A stretch of 30,467 bases of DNA from MGBC108787 sp964430695 (GTDB taxonomy: Bacteria > Bacillota_I > Bacilli_A > RF39 > UBA660), in the NCBI GenBank assembly GCA_964430695.1, contig CAYSFO010000016.1, forward strand, positions 1 through 30,467. Reading direction: 5' to 3'. The position numbers and the translations under genes were made by a program. A model generated the notes under the pieces. That model had not been told where the DNA came from and ran no database searches. It saw nothing but the letters and a program-made list of their open reading frames with translations. Of the stretch, positions 16,422-23,250 are shown piece after piece. The first letter of the stretch is position 1; every line of letters starts with the position of its first letter.

Positions 16422-17315
16422 ATGGAATTAATTCTTTTGATTGTTATAGCTATATATGTGGTATCTTATCGACAAAATAATGGCGAAAATGTGTACCGAT
16501 TTTTTATTACACAGGTACAAGATACCTATGAAAAATTTGCACCATATAGTTATAAAGAAGTAAGAGAAAAAGTAAAAAGTTTAGGGCAAGATTTTACTGC
16601 TCGTCAATATACGACCCAAGTGATTATATTTGCTGGTGTTGCTGGAGGAATAGCTTATTTATATTTTTATAATATTTTAATATCAATTGCCTATGCATTA
16701 ATCGCTATTGGCTTTATTCCTTATTTAGCTTATTTAAGATACAATAAAATCTATAGTGAATTTATATTTGAACAAGTTCAAATTTATACAACAAATGTAA
16801 TTATGGAATTTACAACTACGCAAAGTTTTGTAAAAAGTCTAGAGGGAGTAAGAGATTCTGGTATTTTAGAAGATCCCGTATTACAAGATGTAAAAACGAT
16901 GATTGAAATGTCTTATCAAAATGGTACGATTGATGAATCAATTGCCTATTTTAATGAGAAATATCCATTCTATATGGTAAAAAATATGAATCAATTATTT
17001 TTACAAATTACAAAAGAGGGTGCTAAAGATTCAGGAGAAGCACTTGAAAATATGAGTCAAGATATCGATGCCTTAGTTGAAGGTGTTTATCGTGACCAAG
17101 CCGATCGTAAGACATTCCATACAAAATTCTTAACCTTTGGTATGGCGCTATTTTTACTTGTTATGGCAATGCAATTTCTACTCGGAACAGACAGTTACAT
17201 TGAACTATTAGATATTTGGTTTGTGAAACTAATTCTACATGCAATTATCGTTATAAATTGTTATTTCTTGGTAACTGGTGAGAAATTCTACAATGAAGAT
17301 TTGGGGGTAGAATAA
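16422..17315 (+). CDS. tadB: TadB-like inner membrane pilus assembly protein (T2SSF family)
   Basis: The 297-residue membrane protein has a T2SSF-type cytoplasmic helical domain. Membrane helices lie at about 1-14, 66-105 (two) and 236-286 (two, 'FGMALFLLVMAMQFLLG' and 'LILHAIIVINCYFLV'). The cytoplasmic core has 'VIMEFTTTQSFVKSLEGVRDS' in two pieces and 'LFLQITKEGAKDSGEALENM', typical of the platform proteins driven by CpaF. It follows the ATPase by 18 bases (AGTAGGTG ribosome binding site), and its stop overlaps the TadC-like start by one base (TAATG). Sequence drift is strong, so the assignment rests on topology, core pattern and gene order. Confidence 0.75.
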   Translation: MELILLIVIAIYVVSYRQNNGENVYRFFITQVQDTYEKFAPYSYKEVREKVKSLGQDFTARQYTTQVIIFAGVAGGIAYLYFYNILISIAYALIAIGFIPYLAYLRYNKIYSEFIFEQVQIYTTNVIMEFTTTQSFVKSLEGVRDSGILEDPVLQDVKTMIEMSYQNGTIDESIAYFNEKYPFYMVKNMNQLFLQITKEGAKDSGEALENMSQDIDALVEGVYRDQADRKTFHTKFLTFGMALFLLVMAMQFLLGTDSYIELLDIWFVKLILHAIIVINCYFLVTGEKFYNEDLGVE

Positions 17316-18103
17316 TGTCGATAGAAATTTTAATTATAGGTGTAATTATCCTTTATGTAATGAATTATACAGGAAGAATTAGTGCAAATCGTTTTATTGC
17401 CGATAATGAAGTTTATTTTAGAAAATTAAAAGAAGATGATTGGGATTTCTATGTAAGAGCAAAATATGGCGAAGGTGTAAACGGAGATATTTTGTTTAAC
17501 AAAAGAATTAGAAATGGTTTACTTACCATTATTGTATTGGTTTTCTTCTTTATCTCTAAATTAAATTATGTAACGATTTTATTCTGTTTTGTAGGTGGAT
17601 TTTTAATCTTTAAACTAGATTATATCAATATCAAAAAATATTATAAAGCCCATTTACACGAAATTAATTCGATGTTACCACATTACTTAAAAAGTTTAGA
17701 AATTTTAATTCAACATTATACGATTCCCGTAGCTATTGGTAAATCAATAGATGAAGCTCCACCAATATTTAAAGAGGGCTTGCAAGAATTAATTAATGAA
17801 ATTAATGCTGGTAATGATAAAATTGATCCTTATGTCAATTTTGCAAAAGAATATCCAGTAAGAGATTCTATGCGTATGATGCGTTTGTTATATCGTTTAA
17901 GCTTAGGTAGACAAGAGCATAAGCAAGATCAATTATTAGCATTCTCAAAAACAATCTCTAATTTACAACAAAAAGCACGTGAGACGAGATACCAAGAACG
18001 TTTGGATAAAATGGAATCTAAAACAATGAGTATGTTAGTTACCACTGGTCTTGGTGTAATGATTTTATTAATTTTTGCTGTTTTACAATTAATGGGAATA
18101 TAG
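17315..18103 (+). CDS. tadC: TadC-like inner membrane pilus assembly protein (T2SSF family)
   Basis: The 262-residue protein has membrane helices at about 3-16, 69-84, 88-104 and 240-260. A central helical domain contains 'LPHYLKSLEILIQHYTIPVA' and 'SMRMMRLLYRLSLGR', a T2SSF-like pattern. It is the second platform protein expected beside TadB, and the one-base overlap implies coupled translation and a fixed ratio. It is the last gene before a new promoter for the small pilins. Confidence 0.72.
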   Translation: MSIEILIIGVIILYVMNYTGRISANRFIADNEVYFRKLKEDDWDFYVRAKYGEGVNGDILFNKRIRNGLLTIIVLVFFFISKLNYVTILFCFVGGFLIFKLDYINIKKYYKAHLHEINSMLPHYLKSLEILIQHYTIPVAIGKSIDEAPPIFKEGLQELINEINAGNDKIDPYVNFAKEYPVRDSMRMMRLLYRLSLGRQEHKQDQLLAFSKTISNLQQKARETRYQERLDKMESKTMSMLVTTGLGVMILLIFAVLQLMGI

Positions 18104-18116
18104 TCCGAAAGAATTA

Positions 18117-18145
18117 TTGATATTATTAGCAAAAAGAGTTATAAT
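18117..18145 (+). promoter_or_regulatory. SigA promoter of the small pilin genes
   Basis: TTGATA (18117-18122) and TATAAT (18140-18145) are separated by exactly 17 bases. It gives the pilin genes their own strong start, separate from the machine genes, with a leader of about 115 bases. Confidence 0.7.
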
Positions 18146-18173
18146 AATAACATAATAAAAATGGTAGGAAGTG

Positions 18174-18228
18174 ACAATAAAATTGTATTTCTCTAAGGTT
18201 TATAAGACGAAAATACGGATTTTATTGT
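18174..18228 (+). promoter_or_regulatory. Stem-loop in the pilin mRNA leader
   Basis: ACAATAAAAT (18174-18183) pairs perfectly with ATTTTATTGT (18219-18228). Just inside, GTATTT (18185-18190) pairs with AAATAC (18211-18216), leaving a 20-base loop. Downstream, AAAATTC and GAATTTT can form a second, smaller hairpin that places the GAGGAGG ribosome binding site near its loop. This could stabilise or control the abundant pilin message. Confidence 0.5.
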
Positions 18229-18265
18229 TAAAAATTCTACGTGAGAAAGAGGAGGAATTTTATAA

Positions 18266-18508
18266 ATGAAAGAGGCAACTGGAGAATTAAATATGACTGT
18301 TATAACGGTAGTAGCAATAGCAGCAGTAGCAGCATTCTTCTATGCGTTTGTATGGCCAAATATTAAAGCGAGTTTGTTATTAACAACAGCATGTAATTCA
18401 GTAGATGCGAGTGGATCTTATGAAGGAGACGGTGTTACCTGTCAAGGTTTCAAATGTACAGATGAAGATGGACACTCTAAAACATGTGATGCTAGCGGAA
18501 AAAGATAA
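18266..18508 (+). CDS. Small pilin-like protein 1
   Basis: The 80-residue protein has the leader MKEATG, then 'ELNMT' and a hydrophobic helix ('VITVVAIAAVAAFFYAFVW'), then a short Cys-containing head (four Cys). A tiny charged leader ending in Gly, directly before a long helix, is the pattern of type IV/Flp prepilins; cleavage after G6 is inferred. Glu follows the Gly directly instead of sitting five residues on. Its strong promoter, folded leader and GAGGAGG site suggest high expression, so it may be the major subunit. The next gene has the same start and head size. Confidence 0.65.
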   Translation: MKEATGELNMTVITVVAIAAVAAFFYAFVWPNIKASLLLTTACNSVDASGSYEGDGVTCQGFKCTDEDGHSKTCDASGKR

Positions 18509-18534
18509 TATTTTCTAAAGAGAGGAATTAAAAA

Positions 18535-18765
18535 ATGAACAGGGCCACAGGAGAACTAAATATGACTGTCGTAATTGTTATAGCGGTAGGGATCCTATCG
18601 ACCTTTTTCTTTGGGGTTTTATGGCCAAATATTAGAGGGACTTTAATTGCAAGTACAAAATGCAGTGATGCCATTTGTGATAAAAAAACTTTAGATAGTT
18701 ATGGTTTAGTAAGCTGTAGATATAAAAAAGATAATACAGAGTTTAAATGTCCTTATAAGGGTTAA
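18535..18765 (+). CDS. Small pilin-like protein 2
   Basis: The 76-residue paralog of the preceding protein starts MNRATGELNMT, followed by a helix ('VVIVIAVGILSTFFFGVLW') and the shared 'WPNI' exit motif. The head has four cysteines and is mostly polar. Position, length and shared motifs say it is a second subunit or minor pilin of the same fibre. The AGAGAGGAATT ribosome binding site is well placed. Confidence 0.65.
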   Translation: MNRATGELNMTVVIVIAVGILSTFFFGVLWPNIRGTLIASTKCSDAICDKKTLDSYGLVSCRYKKDNTEFKCPYKG

Positions 18766-18780
18766 TAGAGGTGATATACA

Positions 18781-19281
18781 TTGAGAGAAGCAATAGGTGG
18801 TACTTGGATATTTCAAATAGTAATACTTTTCATTTTGCTTTTTACAGGCTATATGTGTTTATCAATTAACCAATCGAAGGCATTTAATGTAAAAAATAGT
18901 ATTATCAAAACAATTGAAAGAGAAGAAGGGGTGGATTTATCGAATCCTGATAGGGATAGTGCCATTCAACAAATCGTCTCTTATTTAAAAGAAACAGCAT
19001 ATCGTACAACAGGAAAATGCCCAGATGAGATAAGAAATAAAAACAGTGGTCAAGTGGTTGCACAATATCATGGTTATACACGTGATGGAAAAATTGCAAA
19101 TAATTCAAATGCCGCTTTTTGTATTGCTGAAGTAACAGCAAGATCTGGAAGTGATATGCCTAGTATGAGGTATTATCGTGTCGTTGTATTTTATCAATTA
19201 GATTTGCCAATCTTTAGAAATACATTTCAATTTCGTATTTCTGGGGATACTAAGATATTAAAGAAAACGATAGGAGCGTGA
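18781..19281 (+). CDS. Minor pilin-like protein 3
   Basis: The 166-residue protein starts at TTG 18781 (AGAGGTGATATACA upstream). It opens MREAIGGTWIFQ, a short leader then a hydrophobic helix (about 10-30), and a larger soluble head with two cysteines. The head begins with an amphipathic helix ('NVKNSIIKTIEREEGVDL'), as in TadE/TadF-type pseudopilins. It closely parallels the next gene in start motif, length and the pattern 'YRVVVFYQLDLPIFRNTF', so the two are ancient paralogs. Confidence 0.6.
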   Translation: MREAIGGTWIFQIVILFILLFTGYMCLSINQSKAFNVKNSIIKTIEREEGVDLSNPDRDSAIQQIVSYLKETAYRTTGKCPDEIRNKNSGQVVAQYHGYTRDGKIANNSNAAFCIAEVTARSGSDMPSMRYYRVVVFYQLDLPIFRNTFQFRISGDTKILKKTIGA

Positions 19282-19285
19282 TGAA

Positions 19286-19795
19286 ATGAGAGAAGCAATC
19301 GGCGGTACTTGGATAACGCAATTAATCATTATATTTATGCTTGTTTTTGTCGCATTTCTAGCTCTAGCATTAAATTATACAAAAGCATTTAAAGTAAAAA
19401 ATGAAATATTAACCATTATTGAAAAAAGAGAAGGAATAACCACCGGAGAAAATAGCACGATTGCTCTTATTAATAATTATTTAAAAAATAATGCTTATCG
19501 TGTTCAAAAAAATTGTGAAGTGGGCAGTTATGGAGTGGCTAGTTTAGATAGTCCAACCATTACGGAAGTTCGAAATAAATCAGTAAAGTATTATTATTGT
19601 ATCAGTAAAATGAAATCACCAACAAGCAATTATCCTACAAATAATAATAATAAAGGAAAAGTATTTTATAAAGTGGATATATTCTTTTATTTCAACTTGC
19701 CTGTGTTAGGAGATTTATTTACGTTTGATATAAGTGGTTCAACCAATAACATAGCAACCCCCGCTGATAAATTAAATTTCTTTAGCGTTAAGTAG
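19286..19795 (+). CDS. Minor pilin-like protein 4
   Basis: The 169-residue paralog of the preceding protein starts MREAIGGTWITQ, followed by a helix ('LIIIFMLVFVAFLALAL') and 'AFKVKNEILTIIEKREGI'. It ends with 'KVDIFFYFNLPVLGDLFTF', equivalent to the end of its neighbour. It starts four bases after the neighbour's stop. It is likely a tip or priming pseudopilin; the role is inferred from topology and context only. Confidence 0.6.
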   Translation: MREAIGGTWITQLIIIFMLVFVAFLALALNYTKAFKVKNEILTIIEKREGITTGENSTIALINNYLKNNAYRVQKNCEVGSYGVASLDSPTITEVRNKSVKYYYCISKMKSPTSNYPTNNNNKGKVFYKVDIFFYFNLPVLGDLFTFDISGSTNNIATPADKLNFFSVK

Positions 19796-19810
19796 TTAGG
19801 AGACAGAAAA

Positions 19811-20803
19811 ATGAATGTAATTGTATCAAATAAATACCAATCATTATTAGCAACATTAGATATCGATATTATAAAAAGTATTAATGGTGAATTTGAAGTA
19901 GAAGATTTGGTCAATCAATTTACCAATTTTTACTATAATAAGATGATTCTAGATATTACAGCACTAAAAAATTATCAAGATGTAACTACATTGCAAAGTT
20001 TATCTGTAAGCATGGATGTTAGTAATATTATTATTCTTTTAGATGATTCAGAAATTGTAAATTCTCCTAAATATTTATCTTCTTTAATCTCTATGGGAAT
20101 TTATAACTTTACAAGAAATATCGATGCAATTAAGTTTTTGACAACAAATCCGAATACTTATAAGGATGTTGCTCAATATCATCAATTAAATAATATGAAT
20201 GTAGATGCAGTTGCTGGTGGAGATTATAATAAATTAGGACTTCGTGTTATTGGTATCAAAAATGTAACGAATCATGCAGGTTCCACTACATTAACATATC
20301 TTTTAAAGAAACATTTAGCGAAAAAATATAATGTGGTTGCAGTAGAAGTGGATGAACATGACTTCATTTATTTTAATGATAAATCGCTAAAAACAACTTC
20401 TAGTCTTGATTTACCATCCTTTATTGCAACAAATAGTGAAGCAGAAGTAATTTTAGTCGATTTAAATGATCGTGGAAGTATAAGTGCTTGTACAGAAGTT
20501 ATTTATTTAATAGAACCAGGTTTAATTAAATTAAATAAATTGATTCGTAAGGATAAACGTACCTTTGAAAAATTGCGTGATAAAAAGATTGTTTTAAATC
20601 GTAGTATTTTAAATGGAAGAGATATCAAAGATTTTGAATATGAATCAAAAAGTAAAGTTTTCTTTAATATACCGAATTTAGATGATAAATTAGATCAACA
20701 TAAAATAATAGAAGAACTATTAGTAAAATTAGGATTTGTTCGATTTGAAGAAACGACAACTGATGATGGAAAAAATAGTAAATTATTTAACATTTTTAAA
20801 TAA
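19811..20803 (+). CDS. TadZ/CpaE-like pilus localisation protein with a degenerate P-loop
   Basis: The 330-residue cytoplasmic protein has two parts. An N-terminal domain of about 140 residues looks like the atypical receiver domain of CpaE/TadZ ('NIIILLDDSEIVNS'). A MinD/ParA-like ATPase domain follows: 'VIGIKNVTNHAGSTTLTYLL' (147-166) is where the Walker A loop belongs, 'VVAVEVDEHDF' follows, and 'VILVDLNDRGS' resembles Walker B. The P-loop lysines are replaced (N/H/A/G/S/T/T), so ATP binding or turnover may be lost; TadZ proteins are often deviant here. It would place the pilus machine in the cell. A terminator follows. Confidence 0.65.
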   Translation: MNVIVSNKYQSLLATLDIDIIKSINGEFEVEDLVNQFTNFYYNKMILDITALKNYQDVTTLQSLSVSMDVSNIIILLDDSEIVNSPKYLSSLISMGIYNFTRNIDAIKFLTTNPNTYKDVAQYHQLNNMNVDAVAGGDYNKLGLRVIGIKNVTNHAGSTTLTYLLKKHLAKKYNVVAVEVDEHDFIYFNDKSLKTTSSLDLPSFIATNSEAEVILVDLNDRGSISACTEVIYLIEPGLIKLNKLIRKDKRTFEKLRDKKIVLNRSILNGRDIKDFEYESKSKVFFNIPNLDDKLDQHKIIEELLVKLGFVRFEETTTDDGKNSKLFNIFK

Positions 20804-20816
20804 TAAAGGGAATGGA

Positions 20817-20848
20817 AACTTGAGAGGATAAGAATTCTTAAGTTTTTT
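20817..20848 (+). terminator. Terminator at the end of the Tad block
   Basis: AACTTGAGA (20817-20825) pairs with TCTTAAGTT (20836-20844) with one G-T pair, and Ts run to 20848. It separates the Tad genes from the ORF6N genes. Confidence 0.65.
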
Positions 20849-20897
20849 ATTTGCAACAAAATTTGACATAAAAGTATATTTTTGGGTGGTAGGATAC

Positions 20898-20917
20898 TTC
20901 CTTAATTAAGGAGGTTT
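20898..20917. promoter_or_regulatory. 20-bp near-palindrome over the ORF6N gene 1 ribosome binding site
   Basis: ACTTCCTTAATTAAGGAGGT matches its own complement except for one base pair, with CCTTAATTAAGG perfect at its centre. It includes the AAGGAGG ribosome binding site, which ends six bases before ATG 20921. It could be an operator or a hairpin hiding the ribosome binding site. A TTGACA at 20863-20868 lies upstream without a good -10. Confidence 0.45.
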
Positions 20918-20920
20918 TTT

Positions 20921-21805
20921 ATGGATGAGATAACTAAGGATTTAATCAAAGTAGAAGAAATGATTTATGAAATAAGAGGAAAACAAGTGATGTTAGATTC
21001 CGATTTAGCATTATTATTTAAATATCAAACAAAAGATTTAAATAGAAATGTTAGAAATAATAAGGAAAGATTTCCAGAAAATTATTGTTTTCAATTAACT
21101 GATGCGGAATATGCTTCTTTAAGGTGCAAAAATTTCACCTTAAAGAAGGGTCGAGGAGAACACAGAAAATATTTACCTTATGTTTTTACTGAACATGGAA
21201 TTACGATGTTAGCGGGTATGTTAAAAAGTGAAGTAGCAGTTAAAATGAGTTTAAAAATAGTGGATGCCTTTGTTGCAATGAGAAAATACATATCAACAAA
21301 TTTAATAGAACAAAAGTATATCAATGAAATGGTATTGGAAGATAATAAAAGAATTAATACATTAGAAAAAACTTTCTCAAAATTTGAGGAAAAAAGAAGA
21401 GTAAATGAAATTTATTTTGAAGGACAGATATTTGATGCTTATTCGAAAATAATAGATATTTTTACAAGTGCAAAAAAAGAGTTAGTAATCATAGATGCAT
21501 ATGCCGACAAAGCAATGTTAGATTTAATCAAAAGTTTAAACATAAAAGTTACTTTAGTTGTCAGAAGTAAAAGTTTACTAACCAAAACAGATATAGAAAA
21601 ATATCAGAGTCAATACTCTAATTTGCAAGTAATTTATAACGATACATTTCATGATCGATATTTTATATTAGATAAGAAAACAATCTATCATTGTGGAACA
21701 TCACTAAATCGAATGGGGACAAAAACATTTTCCATTAATTTATTAGAAGATGAGGTAGTCAAAGAATTATTAATTTTAAAATTAGAAAATATGCTACAAA
21801 TTTAA
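20921..21805 (+). CDS. ORF6N-domain protein with C-terminal PLD-like domain, copy 1
   Basis: The 294-residue protein has an N-terminal ORF6N domain (about 8-125; 'IRGKQVMLDSDLA', 'RFPENYCFQL', 'YLPYVFTEHGITML'), a DNA-binding domain common in phage antirepressors. A helical linker (125-165) leads to a C-terminal PLD-like domain (about 168-294). H244-D-R-x4-D251 in 'FHDRYFILD' is a variant HxK motif with Arg for Lys, followed by 'YHCGTSLNRMGTKTFSI'. Such architectures suggest sequence-specific DNA binding joined to nuclease-like chemistry. Whether this is defence, regulation or phage-derived is open. Residues 65-76 are encoded by a perfect inverted repeat. It has a consensus AAGGAGG. Confidence 0.75.
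   Translation: MDEITKDLIKVEEMIYEIRGKQVMLDSDLALLFKYQTKDLNRNVRNNKERFPENYCFQLTDAEYASLRCKNFTLKKGRGEHRKYLPYVFTEHGITMLAGMLKSEVAVKMSLKIVDAFVAMRKYISTNLIEQKYINEMVLEDNKRINTLEKTFSKFEEKRRVNEIYFEGQIFDAYSKIIDIFTSAKKELVIIDAYADKAMLDLIKSLNIKVTLVVRSKSLLTKTDIEKYQSQYSNLQVIYNDTFHDRYFILDKKTIYHCGTSLNRMGTKTFSINLLEDEVVKELLILKLENMLQI
21114..21148. repeat. Perfect 13-bp inverted repeat inside ORF6N gene 1
   Basis: CTTCTTTAAGGTG (21114-21126) and CACCTTAAAGAAG (21136-21148) with a nine-base loop. It encodes residues 65-76 of the ORF6N domain. It lies at the same aligned position as the hairpin in gene 2, although the arms share only the GGT/ACC core. Confidence 0.85.
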
Positions 21806-21820
21806 TCAGGAGGTTTTTTT

Positions 21821-22738
21821 GTGGATGAGATAACTAAGGATTTAATCAAAGTAGAAGAAATGATCTATGAAATAAGAGGAAAACAAGTGATGTTAGATTC
21901 GGATTTAGCAAAATTATATCAAGTAGAAACGAAAAGAATAAATGAAGCTGTATCTAGAAATAAAGATAAGTTTCCCGATAGATTTTCGTGGAAAATATCT
22001 AATGAAGAGAGTGAAAAGATTTTTTTGGTCGCATTTTGCGACCAAAAAATAGAAACAAGAGGTGGTAGATACACAACACCACGTGTGTTTACAGAACAGG
22101 GCATTGCCATGCTTGCAACAATTTTAAAATCAAAGGTAGCAACAAAAGTCAGTATACAAATTATGGATGCATTTGTCGCTATGAGAAAATACATATCTAC
22201 AAATTTAATTGAACAAAAGTATATTAACAATATGGTATTAGAACATGATAATGATATAAAATTATTACAAGAATCATTTTCTAAATTTGAAGAAAAAAGA
22301 AAAGTAAACGAAATCTATTTTGAAGGGCAGATATTTGATGCCTATTCCAAAATAAAAGACATTTTTACAGATGCTAAGAAAGAGTTAATAATCATCGATT
22401 CTTATGCCGATAAAACAATGCTAGATTTAATCAAAAGTTTAAATATAGAAGTTACTTTAGTTGTTAGAAGTAAAAGTTTACTTACCAAAACAGATATAGA
22501 AAAATATCAAAGACAATATACAAATTTAAAAATAGTTTACAATGATACATTTCATGACAGATATTTCATATTAGACAAAACAATCATCTATCATTGTGGA
22601 ACATCACTAAATCGAATGGGGACAAAAACATTTTCCATTAATTTATTAGAAGATGAAGTCGTCTTAGAGTCTTTACTCCACAAATTAAATGAGATAATTA
22701 TAATTTTTAAAGTGTCAAAATGTACACAATTTACATAG
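21821..22738 (+). CDS. ORF6N-domain protein with C-terminal PLD-like domain, copy 2
   Basis: The 305-residue tandem paralog of the preceding gene starts at GTG 21821 behind CAGGAGG. Residues 1-30 are identical to copy 1. Residues about 31-105 diverge strongly, although 'VFTEQGIAML' keeps the ORF6N pattern. From about 115 onward the two are nearly identical, including the PLD-like 'FHDRYFILD' and 'YHCGTSLNRMGTKTFSI'. The last ~14 residues extend beyond copy 1. This mosaic suggests swapping of the DNA-recognition segment over a constant effector. A perfect hairpin lies in the variable segment. The gene ends seven bases before the next promoter. Confidence 0.75.
   Translation: MDEITKDLIKVEEMIYEIRGKQVMLDSDLAKLYQVETKRINEAVSRNKDKFPDRFSWKISNEESEKIFLVAFCDQKIETRGGRYTTPRVFTEQGIAMLATILKSKVATKVSIQIMDAFVAMRKYISTNLIEQKYINNMVLEHDNDIKLLQESFSKFEEKRKVNEIYFEGQIFDAYSKIKDIFTDAKKELIIIDSYADKTMLDLIKSLNIEVTLVVRSKSLLTKTDIEKYQRQYTNLKIVYNDTFHDRYFILDKTIIYHCGTSLNRMGTKTFSINLLEDEVVLESLLHKLNEIIIIFKVSKCTQFT
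22021..22049. repeat. Perfect 13-bp inverted repeat inside ORF6N gene 2
   Basis: TTTTTTGGTCGCA (22021-22033) and TGCGACCAAAAAA (22037-22049) with a three-base loop TTT. It encodes residues 68-76 and parts of the flanking codons. As RNA it would be a very stable hairpin inside the message. Confidence 0.88.
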
Positions 22739-22744
22739 TAAAAC

Positions 22745-22773
22745 TTGACATTTATTTTAATAGTAGATAAAAT
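22745..22773 (+). promoter_or_regulatory. SigA promoter of the T4SS-like block
   Basis: TTGACA (22745-22750), a 17-base spacer and TAAAAT (22768-22773). It overlaps the upstream end of the longest frame of the next gene, which rules out the TTG at 22745 as its start. Confidence 0.75.
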
Positions 22774-22804
22774 AATCATAGAAATGAGAGAGAGGTTCAT
22801 AAAT

Positions 22805-23188
22805 ATGGATTTATTTTTAACAGCGGTCCAAATAGGAAGCAAAACGGATGGTTTTTGTGCCAATACGGCAAATATATGGCAAATTGTAGGATATGTCTTA
22901 TTAGTTTTTAAAATCGTAATACCAGTATTATTAATTATATTTGGTATGATAGACTTAGGAAAGGCAGTTATTGCTAGTAAAGATGATGAGATTAAAAAAG
23001 CAACTAAAGGTTTAGCAATGAGAGCACTTGCTGCAGTAGTAATATTTTTAATTCCAACAATAGTCGTTTATATTATGGGATTGGTTTCTAACTTTGAAAG
23101 TTCCGGAGCAAAAGCTGATTTTGATACTTGTAAAACATGTATTTCAAGTCCAAAGAAATGTTCAACTACAAAAGCATGGGGAGAATAA
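22805..23188 (+). CDS. VirB2/TrbC-like pilin or small channel protein, stand-alone
   Basis: The 127-residue protein starts at ATG 22805, nine bases after GAGAGAGG. A short polar N-terminus precedes two membrane helices: 'IVIPVLLIIFGMIDLGKAV' and 'AAVVIFLIPTIVVYIMGLV', joined by a charged loop 'ASKDDEIKKATKG'. The C-terminus has three cysteines and a Lys-rich tail. Two hydrophobic helices around a short basic loop is the layout of VirB2/TrbC conjugative pilins. The same module recurs in two later genes. It is first behind a consensus promoter and is followed by a terminator, as expected for a highly expressed subunit. Confidence 0.6.
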   Translation: MDLFLTAVQIGSKTDGFCANTANIWQIVGYVLLVFKIVIPVLLIIFGMIDLGKAVIASKDDEIKKATKGLAMRALAAVVIFLIPTIVVYIMGLVSNFESSGAKADFDTCKTCISSPKKCSTTKAWGE

Positions 23189-23190
23189 AG

Positions 23191-23215
23191 GCAATGTAAA
23201 ATTGCTTTTTTTTTT
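23191..23215 (+). terminator. Terminator or attenuator after the first VirB2-like gene
   Basis: GCAAT (23191-23195) pairs with ATTGC (23201-23205), and flanking A and T bases extend the stem. Ten T follow (23206-23215). No new promoter is obvious before the next gene, so partial read-through is likely. Confidence 0.6.
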
Positions 23216-23250
23216 GCTCTATGGTATTATTTTTTTAAGGTGGTTCTTAA

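Noticed and set aside
18172..18269. Leader peptide gene before the first pilin
   Set aside because: A 32-codon frame exists, but its GTG lacks a proper ribosome binding site and the region is better explained as a folded leader.
22745..22804. Upstream start of the first VirB2-like gene at TTG 22745
   Set aside because: The TTG is the start of a consensus -35 box; the ATG at 22805 has a well-spaced GAGAGAGG.
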